Of a DNA stretch of 64,000 nucleotides, positions 37,602 to 46,544 are shown in pieces. How positions within the stretch are numbered: the stretch's first letter is position 1; each line of letters starts with the position of its first letter. The notes under the pieces are model-generated. The model did not search any database and was not told where the DNA came from. It was given only the letters and a program-made list of their open reading frames with translations. Source of the stretch: an uncultured Phascolarctobacterium sp. (GTDB lineage Bacteria > Bacillota > Negativicutes > Acidaminococcales > Acidaminococcaceae); assembly GCA_949299135.1 (NCBI GenBank), contig CASFZG010000005.1, positions 1 through 64,000 on the forward strand, read 5' to 3'. The translations under genes were made by a program, and so were the position numbers.

Positions 37602-38252
37602 TCACTCATAGCGCGAATATTTGCGCTCCAGCTTGTTAAAGCCGTAAGTTAAAACAAGCGTCATCAACAGGTAAAACACGCCCGCCACCAAAAACGGCGT
37701 AATGCTGAAATCGCGCTGCACCAGGTTGCGCGTCGTGCGCAGAAGGTCGTTCATCGCCAGCACATAAATTAAGGAAGTATCCTTAACCAGCGTAATCGTT
37801 TCGTTACTTACCGGCGGCAAAATAATGCGGAACACCTGCGGCAGCACAATGCGGCGCATCGTCTGCACATAATTCATGCCCAAAGTGCGGGCAGCCTCGT
37901 ACTGTCCCTTCGGCACCGCCTGAATGCCTGCGCGGAAAATCTCGCAGAAATACGCAGCATAGTTCAGTACAAATGCTAAAATCGCTGCCGGAAAGTCATC
38001 CAGCCTGATGCCTACGCCCGGTATAAACGGCAGGCCGTAATACACAAACAACAATTGCAGCATCAGCGGCGTACCGCGCAGCAGCCACACATAAACACCA
38101 ATCGCGTCACGCAGCGGCTTAAGGCCGGATACGCGCCCCAGCGCTAGCAAAACGCCCAGCGGTATCGACAGCACAATCGTTATCGTAAACAATCTGATAG
38201 TTTCAAGGGTTCCCTCCCACATCTGCGGCAGGATACTGATAATATAATCCAT
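37602..38252 (-). CDS. Polar amino-acid ABC transporter permease
   Basis: A 216-residue inner-membrane permease of the HisM/GlnP family with about five helices and the ATPase-contact EAA loop ([19 protein letters not shown]). It carries [20 protein letters not shown] typical of this family. ATG at 38252 after GAGGAG. Confidence 0.93.
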   Translation of the reverse strand: MDYIISILPQMWEGTLETIRLFTITIVLSIPLGVLLALGRVSGLKPLRDAIGVYVWLLRGTPLMLQLLFVYYGLPFIPGVGIRLDDFPAAILAFVLNYAAYFCEIFRAGIQAVPKGQYEAARTLGMNYVQTMRRIVLPQVFRIILPPVSNETITLVKDTSLIYVLAMNDLLRTTRNLVQRDFSITPFLVAGVFYLLMTLVLTYGFNKLERKYSRYE

Positions 38253-38280
38253 TTCAAACTCCTCGGGCATTAACGGTTTT

Positions 38281-38309
38281 ACGGACCGGCAGCAACGCCA
38301 CCGGCCCGC
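38281..38309 (-). promoter_or_regulatory. Intercistronic hairpin between binding protein and permease
   Basis: Minus strand GGGCCGGTGGCG...TGCCGGTCC hairpin without a T run; such hairpins often protect the upstream, more abundant binding-protein message. Confidence 0.35.
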
Positions 38310-38323
38310 AGCTTAACTAAATC

Positions 38324-39091
38324 TTAATAATTGGTCAAATCGGCATTGAACCACTGTTCGGAAATCTTTTTGGCAGTGCCGTCGGCTTTCATTTCATCCA
38401 GAGCCTTGTCAATCAGCGGAGCGTAGTCTTTGTCGTCCTTACGGAAAGCAACCGCTACAACTTCATCGCCAAGGTTTTCTTCAAGGATTCTGTATTTGCC
38501 GGGATTCTTGCTGTCATAATAACGGGCAAGCACGGCGTCAACAACTGCTGCTTCCACGCGGCCGCTGTCGATGTCCATGTAAACGGCTGCAAAGTCAGGA
38601 TATTTTCTGTATTCTTTCAGGCTGTTGCGCATTTCGTCGTTGCCGTCGATGATGTAAGAACCGGTGCTGTCATCCTGCACAGCTACAACCTTGCCTGCCA
38701 GATCAGCAATAGCGTTGATGGTGGAATTTGCCGGTACAACAATCAGCTGAGCGTTTTTCATGTAAGGTTTGGAAAGCTGATAAACTTCAGCGCGTTCCGG
38801 ATTAACGGTAAAGCAGTTCCAGATAGCGTCGATGCGTTTGCCCTTCATTTCCGCTTCTTTGGAAGCCCAGTCGATAGGTTTGAACTCAACATCAAGCCCT
38901 GCGCGTTTGCAGGCCTCGCGCGCCATATCAATGTCATAGCCGACGATTTCGTTTTTCTCATTGCGGAAGCCCATCGGTGCAAAGTTATCGTCAAGGCCAA
39001 CCACCATTTTTTTCGGGCCGTCGCTGCCGCAGCCTGCTACCAGACACAGCGCGGTAATTAAAGTCATCGCCAGTACCAATAATTTTTTCAT
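38324..39091 (-). CDS. Polar amino-acid ABC transporter substrate-binding lipoprotein
   Basis: A 255-residue periplasmic binding protein anchored as a lipoprotein: signal MKKLLVLAMTLITALCLVAGC with lipobox LVAGC, then the SBP family 3 fold (VVGLDDNFAPMGFRNEKNEIVGYDIDMA). Ligand choice among glutamine, cystine and similar amino acids is not clear. First gene of the three-gene importer operon; ATG at 39091 after GGGGGA. Confidence 0.92.
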   Translation of the reverse strand: MKKLLVLAMTLITALCLVAGCGSDGPKKMVVGLDDNFAPMGFRNEKNEIVGYDIDMAREACKRAGLDVEFKPIDWASKEAEMKGKRIDAIWNCFTVNPERAEVYQLSKPYMKNAQLIVVPANSTINAIADLAGKVVAVQDDSTGSYIIDGNDEMRNSLKEYRKYPDFAAVYMDIDSGRVEAAVVDAVLARYYDSKNPGKYRILEENLGDEVVAVAFRKDDKDYAPLIDKALDEMKADGTAKKISEQWFNADLTNY

Positions 39092-39266
39092 TTCAAAATC
39101 CCCCTTCAAAAAATTAAATATCGTTGTTATGTTTTAGATTATACTTTAGTTCGCTAAATTTGTAAAGAGGTAAAATGAAAATTTTTTAAATTTTTTTCGC
39201 AGGATTTTTGCCGCGCCGCTGCGAATAACCCATTGTGTTAATTTTATTACAGAGGGAGCGAAAACC

Positions 39267-39617
39267 ATGCTTATAACAGACAGAAAAACCGATTACTTTG
39301 AAAAACGCGCCGGCGGCACCGGCACCACCATTATGGAACACATTATTGATGAAAGCGTTTACGGCGGCAAAATTGCAGCCTACGCCCGCGTAATTTTAAA
39401 ACCGGGGTGCAGTTTAGGCTACCACAAGCACGAAGGCACCAGCGAAACGCTGTATATTTTAAGCGGCACCGCCGAATATAACGACAACGGAACTGAAACC
39501 GAACTGTTCCCTGGCGACGTTGCCTACTGCGCCGAAGGCGAAAGCCACAGCATCGGCAACAACGCCCACAGCAAAACCGATTTGGTTGTTATGGCGCTGA
39601 TAGTGAACGAAAAATAA
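39267..39617 (+). CDS. Cupin domain protein
   Basis: A 116-residue single-domain cupin. Motif 1 is GYHKHEGTSETLYILSG with metal-ligand His/His/Glu, motif 2 is PGDVAYCAEGESHSIGN with His. Small cupins of this type bind sugar or keto-acid ligands or act as isomerases; no specific function is assigned. AGAGGGAG precedes the ATG, and a terminator follows. Confidence 0.85.
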   Translation: MLITDRKTDYFEKRAGGTGTTIMEHIIDESVYGGKIAAYARVILKPGCSLGYHKHEGTSETLYILSGTAEYNDNGTETELFPGDVAYCAEGESHSIGNNAHSKTDLVVMALIVNEK

Positions 39618-39659
39618 AAACTTAACCCCATCCGCTTATGCGGATAAACCTGACCCTAT

Positions 39660-39687
39660 GCCCGGCGCTTTTCGCCCGGGCTTTTTT
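39660..39687 (+). terminator. Terminator after the cupin gene
   Basis: GCCCGG-CGCTTTTCG-CCCGGGC followed by T6. Confidence 0.85.
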
Positions 39688-39821
39688 ACCCTTATGCCCA
39701 TATAAACGCCGTTTGCCTTAAAAAATTAACCGGACGCGAAAAAATTTGTGCAAAAAATTTTAAGCCGGGTTAATTTTCGCGGTGATTAACCGTTTATGTG
39801 GGTGTAAGTTTCTTTTCTTTT

Positions 39822-39916
39822 CTCTTTTTTACTATTTTTTCTCTTTTTTACTATTTTTTCTCTTTTTTACTATTTTTTCTCTTTTTTACTATTTTTTCTC
39901 TTTTTTACTATTTTTT
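39822..39916. repeat. Five perfect tandem copies of a 19-bp unit
   Basis: CTCTTTTTTACTATTTTTT is repeated five times without a change (39822-39840 and onward). The unit is not a multiple of three, and no gene reads through it. It lies between the cupin gene and a truncated MFS gene and is likely to vary in copy number by slippage. Confidence 0.95.
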
Positions 39917-40020
39917 TTCTTTGCCGCCTTACGTTCTTACCTTGTTCCCAATAAACCGAAGGTTTATATATATAATAATACCTTGTTCCCTAACTACTAA
40001 CGTAAGGTAGCAGTAGTACC

Positions 40021-40197
40021 TTTTACATCGGCATAGATATCAGCATGTCGCTTGGCCCGATTATTGCCGGATTTTTTTACCAGCATTTTGCAATTACGCT
40101 GTTTTACCCGCTGTTTTTCTTTACCGTGCCGCTGGCAATACTGGCCTTTTGGGTTTACCGCCACATTGCCAAAAAAGTAAAACAGGCTGACGCCTGA
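40021..40197 (+). pseudogene. C-terminal remnant of an MFS transporter gene
   Basis: An open frame of 58 codons encodes the last two membrane helices of a major facilitator transporter (FYIGIDISMSLGPIIAG... ending FWVYRHIAKKVKQ) up to a TGA, but there is no start codon with a ribosome binding site and no upstream part. The preceding 200 bases are the tandem array and AT-rich DNA, so the rest of the gene was lost. Confidence 0.7.
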
Positions 40198-40227
40198 CTG
40201 ACTTAAAGCAGCACATCCATAACGCCT

Positions 40228-40256
40228 TTGACAAAACTCGTTCTAAAATGTATAAT
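40228..40256 (+). promoter_or_regulatory. Promoter of antisense RNA B
   Basis: TTGACA (40228-40233), 17-bp spacer, TATAAT (40251-40256): perfect consensus. Confidence 0.85.
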
Positions 40257-40262
40257 ATAAAA

Positions 40263-40348
40263 AGAAATAGCCGATGTTGGCGCGTCGGCTCTCTCTAATT
40301 TCATAGTATTTGAAAAGAAGCCACGCAGCCTTGTGTGGCTTCTTTTAT
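40263..40348 (+). ncRNA. Antitoxin-like small RNA B (convergent to Hol-Tox B)
   Basis: About 85 nt ending in an intrinsic terminator (AAGAAGCCACGC...GTGTGGCTTCTTTT). The 5' hairpin AGCCGA...TCGGCT can pair in trans with the AGCCGATG...TTGGCT hairpin at the 5' end of the opposing toxin mRNA. It shares TCGGCTCTCTC and ATAGTATTTGAA with RNAs A and C. Confidence 0.7.
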
Positions 40349-40364
40349 TGCCTGAAAAAGTTAA

Positions 40365-40439
40365 TTACTTTTTAGACAAGATAATAGCAATTAAAGTTCC
40401 GAAAGCTATCATCAGCGATAACGATTCGTAAATTGTCAT
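40365..40439 (-). CDS. Holin-like small toxin B (Hol-Tox family)
   Basis: A 24-residue peptide beginning MTIYESLSLMIAFGTLIA and ending LSKK; one membrane helix with a basic tail. The GGAGGTGAT ribosome binding site forms the right arm of a CTCC...GGAG hairpin in the leader, which may limit translation. TATAAT at 40492-40497 (minus) is the likely -10. The transcript would run into the terminator shared with RNA B. Confidence 0.78.
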   Translation of the reverse strand: MTIYESLSLMIAFGTLIAIILSKK

Positions 40440-40768
40440 GCTATCACCTCCGTTTGGGAGGAGCCAACTCATCGGCTAAATCATGGATATAATTATAACA
40501 TCAAACCTTTTATTTATAAAGGTTCGTAAATTTTGCTTCTTATTCAGGCGCAAAATTTGCGTAGCTTCGCTGTCACAATTATAAACTTCGCTTAAAGCTC
40601 GTTTCCTAATTGGCGACTCAGCTAAAAGCGAACAAACAAATTTTTTACTGTTTTTTCAAACACACTGTCGAAGAAGATAACATTGGTTTTGTCGTACAAA
40701 TCAACCTGTACTTTGCTGTGAACAAAAAACAGTTTTTTCGGTTCTGCCGCAATTTTAGCATTATTATC
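40440..40768. other. Region upstream of Hol-Tox B without another gene
   Basis: The first 60 bases are the toxin leader and promoter. The remaining 250 bases hold no convincing ORF; a 69-codon plus-strand frame at 40610-40819 overlaps the DUF1062 gene and lacks a ribosome binding site. Confidence 0.5.
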
Positions 40769-41326
40769 TCACGATTTAAAAATAAGTGTTATTTCTTTCT
40801 TAATTTTACATTTCTTTAAATCATGTTCCGGAACGCTTTTTATATTACCATTTTCAATTAAACGTAAATACTCGCTTTGCGATAAATACAACTTTTCTCT
40901 TATTATTTTGCTTATTTTTACCGGTAGCTTATACCGGTTTTTTATTTGCAATTCTACGATTTCAGTTAAAGAAAAATCTTCACCCATAATAGTATATGGC
41001 GGCAGTTCTACTCCATCTGCACCATTTTTGCAAAGAAATTCATAATCCATTGCATATTTCTTAACCATTGCCTTACTATTTTGGTAAAAGCCTTCTAAAT
41101 CGTGTTTCTCTATTGACTGTGGGCTAATCTGCTGATACACTCGTGCGTTCCAAGTTGTATTGCAATAATCACAATTATAAATAAGCCACACATCTATATT
41201 TTTCTTTTGAGCATTAACTCTAAACTTTTGGGAACAAATAAATTCAGATATTTTTCCACACTTCTTACAATATTTTACAACAACCGGCAAAGCAAGATAC
41301 TCTATCTCCCATATTATTTTTTTCAT
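40769..41326 (-). CDS. DUF1062 domain-containing protein
   Basis: A 185-residue AT-rich gene product with the DUF1062 pattern: KKIIWEIEYLALPVVVKYC near the start and two CxxC pairs (YCKKCGK and YNCDYCNTTWN) that should bind zinc, then KFRVNAQKKNIDVWLIYNC between them. The C-terminal half is helical and basic. Members are found in Firmicutes as single genes; no role is established. Lower G+C than its neighbours hints at acquisition. Confidence 0.8.
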   Translation of the reverse strand: MKKIIWEIEYLALPVVVKYCKKCGKISEFICSQKFRVNAQKKNIDVWLIYNCDYCNTTWNARVYQQISPQSIEKHDLEGFYQNSKAMVKKYAMDYEFLCKNGADGVELPPYTIMGEDFSLTEIVELQIKNRYKLPVKISKIIREKLYLSQSEYLRLIENGNIKSVPEHDLKKCKIKKEITLIFKS

Positions 41327-41411
41327 AAAAACCTCCGCTATTTTTATGAGCCGATTGTAGCATTAAAGCCTACTAACTCCAACCTATTAGTCTTTTATGA
41401 AACAAATATGA

Positions 41412-41447
41412 GAAAAGGCTGATATGGTATATCCATATCAGCCTTTT
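41412..41447. terminator. Bidirectional terminator after the CD3324-like gene
   Basis: AAAGGCTGATATGG-TATA-CCATATCAGCCTTTTG. Confidence 0.8.
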
Positions 41448-41448
41448 G

Positions 41449-41724
41449 TTAATTATTGTTCTTTGCCTGCCTGATAATTCGTTGAATACTTTTTAACGAC
41501 AGATAATACTTTTCTGCTAAAGTCGACATTTTGATTCCAGACAAATAATCAGCATATATTTGTTTATTTCTGTTTTGTATTTCCTGCCGTGTTGAAGTAT
41601 TTGTTCCCCATACTTTTTTATTATCAGCGATTCTTGGAATATATAAAAATTCTCCGTCAATATACTTCTGAACCTTTAACAATAAGTCATCCGGCAGAAC
41701 ATGTGTTGCTTTTTTATAGCTCAT
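41449..41724 (-). CDS. CD3324 family protein (Mor-like helix-turn-helix)
   Basis: A 91-residue protein: VLPDDLLLKVQKYIDGEFLYIP at the N-terminus, a basic RQEIQNRNKQIYADYLSG middle and a C-terminal helix-turn-helix (MSTLAEKYYLSLKSIQRIIRQ). This pattern fits the CD3324 family of Firmicute accessory genomes, related to Mor transcription activators. GGAG precedes the ATG. Target unknown. Confidence 0.7.
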   Translation of the reverse strand: MSYKKATHVLPDDLLLKVQKYIDGEFLYIPRIADNKKVWGTNTSTRQEIQNRNKQIYADYLSGIKMSTLAEKYYLSLKSIQRIIRQAKNNN

Positions 41725-41808
41725 CAGTGTGCTCCTAAATAATATTTAAACGGAACAGCAAAACTACCTGCAACACGTATTCAGTTTTAAAAGTTGCGGA
41801 AGCTTTGC

Positions 41809-41838
41809 TTACGCATTAATAACGATAGGATTAAGCAT
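41809..41838 (-). other. Nine-codon ORF behind a strong ribosome binding site
   Basis: Minus strand AAAAGGAGG, 10 bases, then ATG and nine codons (MLNPIVINA) to TAA, about 85 bases before the CD3324-like gene. It may be a leader peptide; nothing else supports translation. Confidence 0.25.
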
Positions 41839-41948
41839 ATACCACAATCCTCCTTTTGATAACTTCATCTATTTATTTTAATGGACATCAGCAACAAATA
41901 ATACCTCAAAGTTATTTTATAAAAAAACTTGAGCATCTATCTAACCGT

Positions 41949-42557
41949 TTATACCATTTCCGCAAAATGCCATAGCAGTTTCAGCCCATAAATTATTATC
42001 ACTGCGCCGCAGAGTTTATTAACGGCGTTTAAAACGCGCGGCGTGATTAAACCGCCTGCCAGCGATACCACAAGCGCAAGGCCCGTAAACCACAGGCATG
42101 ACGCCGACAGCACACCAGCTAAAAAGTGCAGCGACTGCGCATGGCTCATGGTAGCTTTAAATGCGCCTAAAAGCATGGTACCGTCGATAACGGCCTGCGC
42201 GTTGAACCATGTTACCACGCAAGCCTGCCAGATTGTACTCATCAGCCCCGGAGTTTGCATATTGCCGTTTAATTCTGTTACTTTGCTTTTTATCAGGACA
42301 TAGCCGATATAGGTTACAACCAGCCCGCCGATGAAAAGCACTGCCATTTGCACGGCGGCGTATTTTTGCATGACAAGCCCGATGCCGAAAAAGCACGCCA
42401 TGGCGAGCGTTACGTCAAAAAAGATGACGATAAGCGCCGTTATAAGTGCGCGCAAACGGCTTTGCGTCAGCGCGCTGTTGATGACGAACAGGTTTTGCAT
42501 GCCTATCGGCGCGACATAGGCCAGGCCTAATGTCAGGCCTTGGAAATAAATATCCAT
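41949..42557 (-). CDS. LysE family amino-acid exporter
   Basis: A 202-residue membrane protein with six helices, including the family segment GLTLGLAYVAPIGMQNLFVIN near the N-terminus and FNAQAVIDGTMLLGAF in the middle. LysE/ArgO-type proteins export basic amino acids. The ATG at 42557 has AAAAGGA upstream; the frame is open 26 codons further, into the repeat region, without a ribosome binding site. Confidence 0.87.
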   Translation of the reverse strand: MDIYFQGLTLGLAYVAPIGMQNLFVINSALTQSRLRALITALIVIFFDVTLAMACFFGIGLVMQKYAAVQMAVLFIGGLVVTYIGYVLIKSKVTELNGNMQTPGLMSTIWQACVVTWFNAQAVIDGTMLLGAFKATMSHAQSLHFLAGVLSASCLWFTGLALVVSLAGGLITPRVLNAVNKLCGAVIIIYGLKLLWHFAEMV

Positions 42558-42582
42558 GATTTTTCCTTTTAACTTAGTATAT

Positions 42583-43130
42583 GTCTTTGTAGTTACGATA
42601 CTGCTTATAAATTTTAGTTTTTTACTCATGTTCATTCTTTGTAACCAAAGAACGAACCAAGAAAGTTCCGCGGCTAGGCGGATTTCTTAACGCAAGCATG
42701 TTTGACTAAAAACGGCAAAAATTGGCGGAACTCGCTAATCTTGCTAAAATCCGATGCCGCGTGTTGCCGAGCGTCGTACTTCATAACTTCTTTTTGATTG
42801 GTCAGCGCACATCGCATAATAGTAGCCTGCTAAAAAGGACGGTAACATTGCTGCCAAAATAAAAACGCAGCCAAAGTGCGAATTTGGGCGGAGCGCGACT
42901 TTCAAAAAATAGGCGAAACTTTCACTAACAAGGCACTTGCAGCTTTTGCCGGAGGATGTCTGAGCGAAGCGAGTTTCCGCAGGCGCTGCAAGTGGCAAAC
43001 TTCTTTGATTCTGAGCCGTTAAGTTTTTTGAGGAGCGAAGGCTTTTTGGTTACTTTTTAGCCCATAAAAAGTAACATGATGCAAAGACGTAATCTCAATA
43101 AAGTTAAAAAGCACTATCCTTCATACAAAG
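42583..43130. repeat. Structured intergenic repeat, copy 1
   Basis: About 550 bp without a gene, alignable with 48295-48893 (inverted) and 60270-60905 (direct). It carries the conserved start CGAACCAAGAAAGTTCCGCG and a hairpin at 42931-42997 (GCACTTGCAGC...GCTGCAAGTGGC) whose loop holds CTGAGCGAAGCGAG. Its first hairpin has lost one arm by a deletion of about 37 bases relative to copy 3. Ends differ from true insertion sequences; no transposase. Confidence 0.85.
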
Positions 43131-43144
43131 GCACAACCAAAAAA

Positions 43145-44500
43145 TCACAACCCACCATTCACCTTTATCTTACGCTGCAAATAAATGAACCTGCCGCCTA
43201 AAAATGCAACGGCGCACAAAAGCCCTATATCAAGGCTGAGCCAGTAGGAGTTCGGCCCCATGTTCAGTCCGTAGTCGAACCAGCAGCCGAGCGGCAGGCA
43301 TATCAGCCAGTAAGCTGCAAGCCCTGCCCAGAAGGTTGATTTAACGTCCTTATACCCGCGCAGAATGCCCTGTATCGGCGCGGCGGTAGCGTCCATAACC
43401 TGAAAGAACATGGCGTAGAACAAAAAGGCAACGGTCTGGCTGATAATCACCGGTTCAGAAGTATACAGCCCGGCAATCAGCTCGCGGTCCAGCAGCACAA
43501 AAATTGTCAGCGCAACCGCCACCGTTAAATTGCAGGCAATGCCCAGCAGGCTGTAGCGCAGCGCTTCGCCAAAACGGCGCGCACCGGCTTCCACGCCGAC
43601 GACGATGGTCAGCGACATGCTGAAACTTAACGGCACCATATACAGCAGGGATGTAAAACTCATCGCCGCCTGATGCGCCGCAATGATGATTGTGCCGAAT
43701 TTGGCGATAAACACGGCGATAACGCCGAAAATGCTCGATTCCATAAAAATTGCCGCACCCATGGGGATGCCGAGCGAAAGGTTTTCTTTCAGCTGTGCCC
43801 AGTCCAGTTTGAACTTATCCGTAAAAATGCGCAGCGGTGCAAACGCTGGCAGCTTATGCACAACGTAGATGAAAATAAAAAATTCCAGCCAGTAGGTTAT
43901 GCCGGTCGCCAGCCCAGCGCCGATGCCGCCAAGTCTGGGCGCGCCGAACTCGCCGAAAATCAGGCAGTAGTTTAAAAAGGCGTTGACGGGCAGCGCCAGC
44001 AGATAAATCTTCATCGTTATGCCGGTGTAGCCGCTGGTATCAACCAGCGCACGCAGCGTCGTCGATAAAAAGAACGGCAGCACGCCCACGCCGATAGCGG
44101 CGATGTACATTTTGGCAATGTAATGCACATCAGGTTCCAGCCCAAAGGTGCCCAGCAAATCGTCCAAAAACAATACGCCCAGAACCAGCAGCGCAACGGA
44201 AAATGCCGTTGCCAAAAGCATGGTATGGCGCACCACGTTGCCGATGTTCTGCCGCTCGCCGCGCCCAAGAAGGTGCGCAATTATCGGCATGCTGCCCAGC
44301 AAAATGCCGTTCAGCGAAGCCATTACCGGCATCCACAAATTGCCGCCGATAGCAGTACCAGCTAAATGCACAGCACCGGCGTGCCCGCTCATGGCAGAAT
44401 CGCAGAAGTTCATCGCCATAATGGCGGTTTGCGTTATTAAAATAGGTATCATTACATCCAGCAGCCGCCTCAGGCGCACTGCGTTCTTTTTGCCTAACAT
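43145..44500 (-). CDS. MATE family efflux transporter (second copy)
   Basis: A 451-residue MATE protein with twelve helices (MIPILITQTAIMAMNFCDSAMSGHAG at the start, a typical NorM-like N-terminus; RYSLLGIACNLTVAVALTIF in the second half). It is only distantly related to the MATE protein at 132-1457. The ABC-F gene ends 11 bases upstream, so the two probably form an operon that could deal with antibiotics by efflux and by ribosome protection, though neither role is shown. Confidence 0.88.
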   Translation of the reverse strand: MLGKKNAVRLRRLLDVMIPILITQTAIMAMNFCDSAMSGHAGAVHLAGTAIGGNLWMPVMASLNGILLGSMPIIAHLLGRGERQNIGNVVRHTMLLATAFSVALLVLGVLFLDDLLGTFGLEPDVHYIAKMYIAAIGVGVLPFFLSTTLRALVDTSGYTGITMKIYLLALPVNAFLNYCLIFGEFGAPRLGGIGAGLATGITYWLEFFIFIYVVHKLPAFAPLRIFTDKFKLDWAQLKENLSLGIPMGAAIFMESSIFGVIAVFIAKFGTIIIAAHQAAMSFTSLLYMVPLSFSMSLTIVVGVEAGARRFGEALRYSLLGIACNLTVAVALTIFVLLDRELIAGLYTSEPVIISQTVAFLFYAMFFQVMDATAAPIQGILRGYKDVKSTFWAGLAAYWLICLPLGCWFDYGLNMGPNSYWLSLDIGLLCAVAFLGGRFIYLQRKIKVNGGL

Positions 44501-44511
44501 AAAAATCCTTT

Positions 44512-46413
44512 CTATTTTGCTGCTTCCGCTTCGGCAAGCTCCTCAAGGTACGCCCAACGGTCGGTCAAATCGCTGATGCGCTGTGTAAGTTCCTGCTGGC
44601 GTGCCGTCAGCTCCGTTAGTTTTACAAAATCCGTGCCGCAGGCGTTAATCTCCAGTTCCGTCATTTTCAGCTCCGCCTCCGTCTGCGCGATAACCTGCTC
44701 AATCTGTTCGTATTCCAGTTTTTCCTTATAAGTCATTTTTGGCGCACGCTGTTTTTCCTCGCGCGGCTGCGATTTGGCTGCCGCCTGTGTGCGCTCCTCC
44801 TGCCTTGCAAGCTTTTGTGCTTCAGCGCGTGCCTGCTCGTACTGCGTGTAATCGCCGATAAACTGGCGCACTTCACCTCCACCCATAAAGGCGAAAATTT
44901 TACCGGCAAAGCGGTCCAAAAAGTAACGGTCGTGCGATACGGCAATAACCGCACCGTTAAAAGTATCAAGGTAATCCTCAAGCACCGAAAGCGTCGGTAT
45001 GTCAAGGTCGTTGGTCGGTTCGTCCAAAATCAGCACATTCGGCGCGCTCATCAAAACGCTTAACAGGTACAAACGGCGTTTTTCGCCGCCGCTTAATTTG
45101 CTGACGGGCACCCATTGCAGCTCCGGCGGGAACAAAAAGCGTTCCAGCATCTGCGCTGCCGTTATGCGCGTGCCGTCCGCAGTTTCAATGTAGTCGCTCA
45201 CATTTTTAATGTATTCCAAAACGCGGCAGTCCGCGTCCTTAAACTCGCTGTGCTGCGCAAAATAACCAATTTTAACCGTCTGCCCAACCTTCAGCGTGCC
45301 GCGCGCCGGCGTAAGCCTTCCGGCGATAATATCCATCAAACTGCTTTTGCCGCTGCCGTTAGGCCCGACAATACCAATGCGGTCGTTACGCAAAATGATG
45401 TAGCTGAAATCATTGATATAAGTTTTGCCGCCGTAATCCAGCCCGATTCCTTCCAGCTCGATAATCGTCTTGCCAAGGCGCGAGCCGACGGAGGAAATCT
45501 CCAGCTGCGCTTCTTTTTTTATGTTGTTTACTTCTTCCTTCAAAGCGATAAAACGCTCAATGCGCTCCTTGCTTTTGGTGCGGCGTGCTTCCGCCCCGCG
45601 GCTTATCCACGCCAGTTCGCGCCGGTACACGTTGCGCAGGCGCTGGGCAGCACCCGCAGCGGCAATGCGGCGTTCCTCGCGTTTTTGTAAAAACAAACTG
45701 TAATTGCCGGTATATAAATAACCCTCGCCGCCGTCAATTTCCAGCGTGCGGTTTACCACGCGGTCAAAAAAGTAACGGTCGTGCGTAACCATCAACAGCG
45801 CGCCCTTGCGCTTTTGCAAAACTTCCTCCAGCCACGCCACCGTGTCGTTATCCATGTGGTTCGTCGGCTCGTCCAAAATCAAAAGGTCGCTAGGGCGCAC
45901 CAAAACGCCTGCCAGTGCCACGCGCTTACGCTGGCCGCCGCTTAACTCCTTCATCGGCTGCTCCAAATCCGTAATGCCCAGTTTATCAAGCACCGCTTTG
46001 GCTTCGCTTTCAAGCTGCCACGCAAATTTCTCGTCCATTTCCTGCTGCAAGGCTAAAAGTGCCTTCTGCGCCGCCGCGTCCTCCGGCATTGAAGCCGCAC
46101 GCTGCACAGCCGCCTCATAACGGCGCACCACGTCAAGCTGTGCCGATTCGCCGCGGAACACCTGCTCCAGAACAGTTGCCTCCGGGTCAAAAGCCGGTTC
46201 CTGCGGCAAATATTCAATCACGCACGCGCCGTTTTTGGTAATTTTGCCCTCGCCTGGTTCGCCGGTCGCAATATCGCGCAGCAGCGTGCTTTTACCCGTG
46301 CCGTTAACGCCGATAACGCCGATTTTGTCGCCGTCTTCTATATTAAAACTGATATTTTTAAACAAAGTGCGCACGCCGTAGCTGTGCCCCAAATTTTCAA
46401 CGCTTAAAATCAT
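44512..46413 (-). CDS. ABC-F family ATPase (Uup-like)
   Basis: A 633-residue cytosolic protein with two ABC domains and no membrane part: Walker A GVNGTGKSTLL and GPNGSGKSSLMD, signatures LSGGQRKRVALAG and LSGGEKRRLYLLS, and the linker between them. The C-terminal 90 residues are a coiled coil (TYKEKLEYEQIEQVIAQTEAE...), as in Uup, which acts on ribosomes or DNA branch structures. Antibiotic-protecting ABC-F proteins usually have a longer linker, so a housekeeping role is more likely. Confidence 0.9.
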   Translation of the reverse strand: MILSVENLGHSYGVRTLFKNISFNIEDGDKIGVIGVNGTGKSTLLRDIATGEPGEGKITKNGACVIEYLPQEPAFDPEATVLEQVFRGESAQLDVVRRYEAAVQRAASMPEDAAAQKALLALQQEMDEKFAWQLESEAKAVLDKLGITDLEQPMKELSGGQRKRVALAGVLVRPSDLLILDEPTNHMDNDTVAWLEEVLQKRKGALLMVTHDRYFFDRVVNRTLEIDGGEGYLYTGNYSLFLQKREERRIAAAGAAQRLRNVYRRELAWISRGAEARRTKSKERIERFIALKEEVNNIKKEAQLEISSVGSRLGKTIIELEGIGLDYGGKTYINDFSYIILRNDRIGIVGPNGSGKSSLMDIIAGRLTPARGTLKVGQTVKIGYFAQHSEFKDADCRVLEYIKNVSDYIETADGTRITAAQMLERFLFPPELQWVPVSKLSGGEKRRLYLLSVLMSAPNVLILDEPTNDLDIPTLSVLEDYLDTFNGAVIAVSHDRYFLDRFAGKIFAFMGGGEVRQFIGDYTQYEQARAEAQKLARQEERTQAAAKSQPREEKQRAPKMTYKEKLEYEQIEQVIAQTEAELKMTELEINACGTDFVKLTELTARQQELTQRISDLTDRWAYLEELAEAEAAK

Positions 46414-46499
46414 ACAAACCGCCTCATTACTAAAGTCTGTTTATATCTTAACACAATTTGCCGCAAAAACAAAACGCCTTTGCGCCCGCGCAGATTTAC

Positions 46500-46527
46500 T
46501 TGACAAAACCTCTGCGGCTGATATAAT
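46500..46527 (+). promoter_or_regulatory. Promoter of the ZTP riboswitch transcript
   Basis: TTGACA (46500-46505), 16-bp spacer, TATAAT (46522-46527). Confidence 0.85.
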
Positions 46528-46544
46528 AAACCTATACAAATTGC

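Noticed and set aside
39782-40010. Two overlapping frames of Phe/Leu/Tyr-rich protein
   Set aside because: They are translations of the 19-bp tandem array and would be frame-shifted by any change in copy number.
40610-40819. 69-codon plus-strand frame
   Set aside because: No ribosome binding site, overlaps the 3' end of the well-supported DUF1062 gene, and its composition simply follows AT-rich DNA.
42744-42998. 84-codon minus-strand frame inside repeat copy 1, with a similar 71-codon frame at 48460-48675 in copy 2
   Set aside because: The similarity comes from the repeat DNA itself. The frames have no ribosome binding site, end at different places, and the third copy (60585-60797) does not keep the same protein.
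42583-43130. Insertion sequence or CRISPR array as explanation of the repeats
   Set aside because: No transposase frame, no short regular repeat-spacer pattern and no cas genes; the copies are long hairpin-rich blocks.
44512-46413. Calling the ABC-F protein an antibiotic resistance factor
   Set aside because: The linker between ABC domains is not extended and the C-terminal coiled coil is Uup-like; resistance cannot be claimed from sequence.
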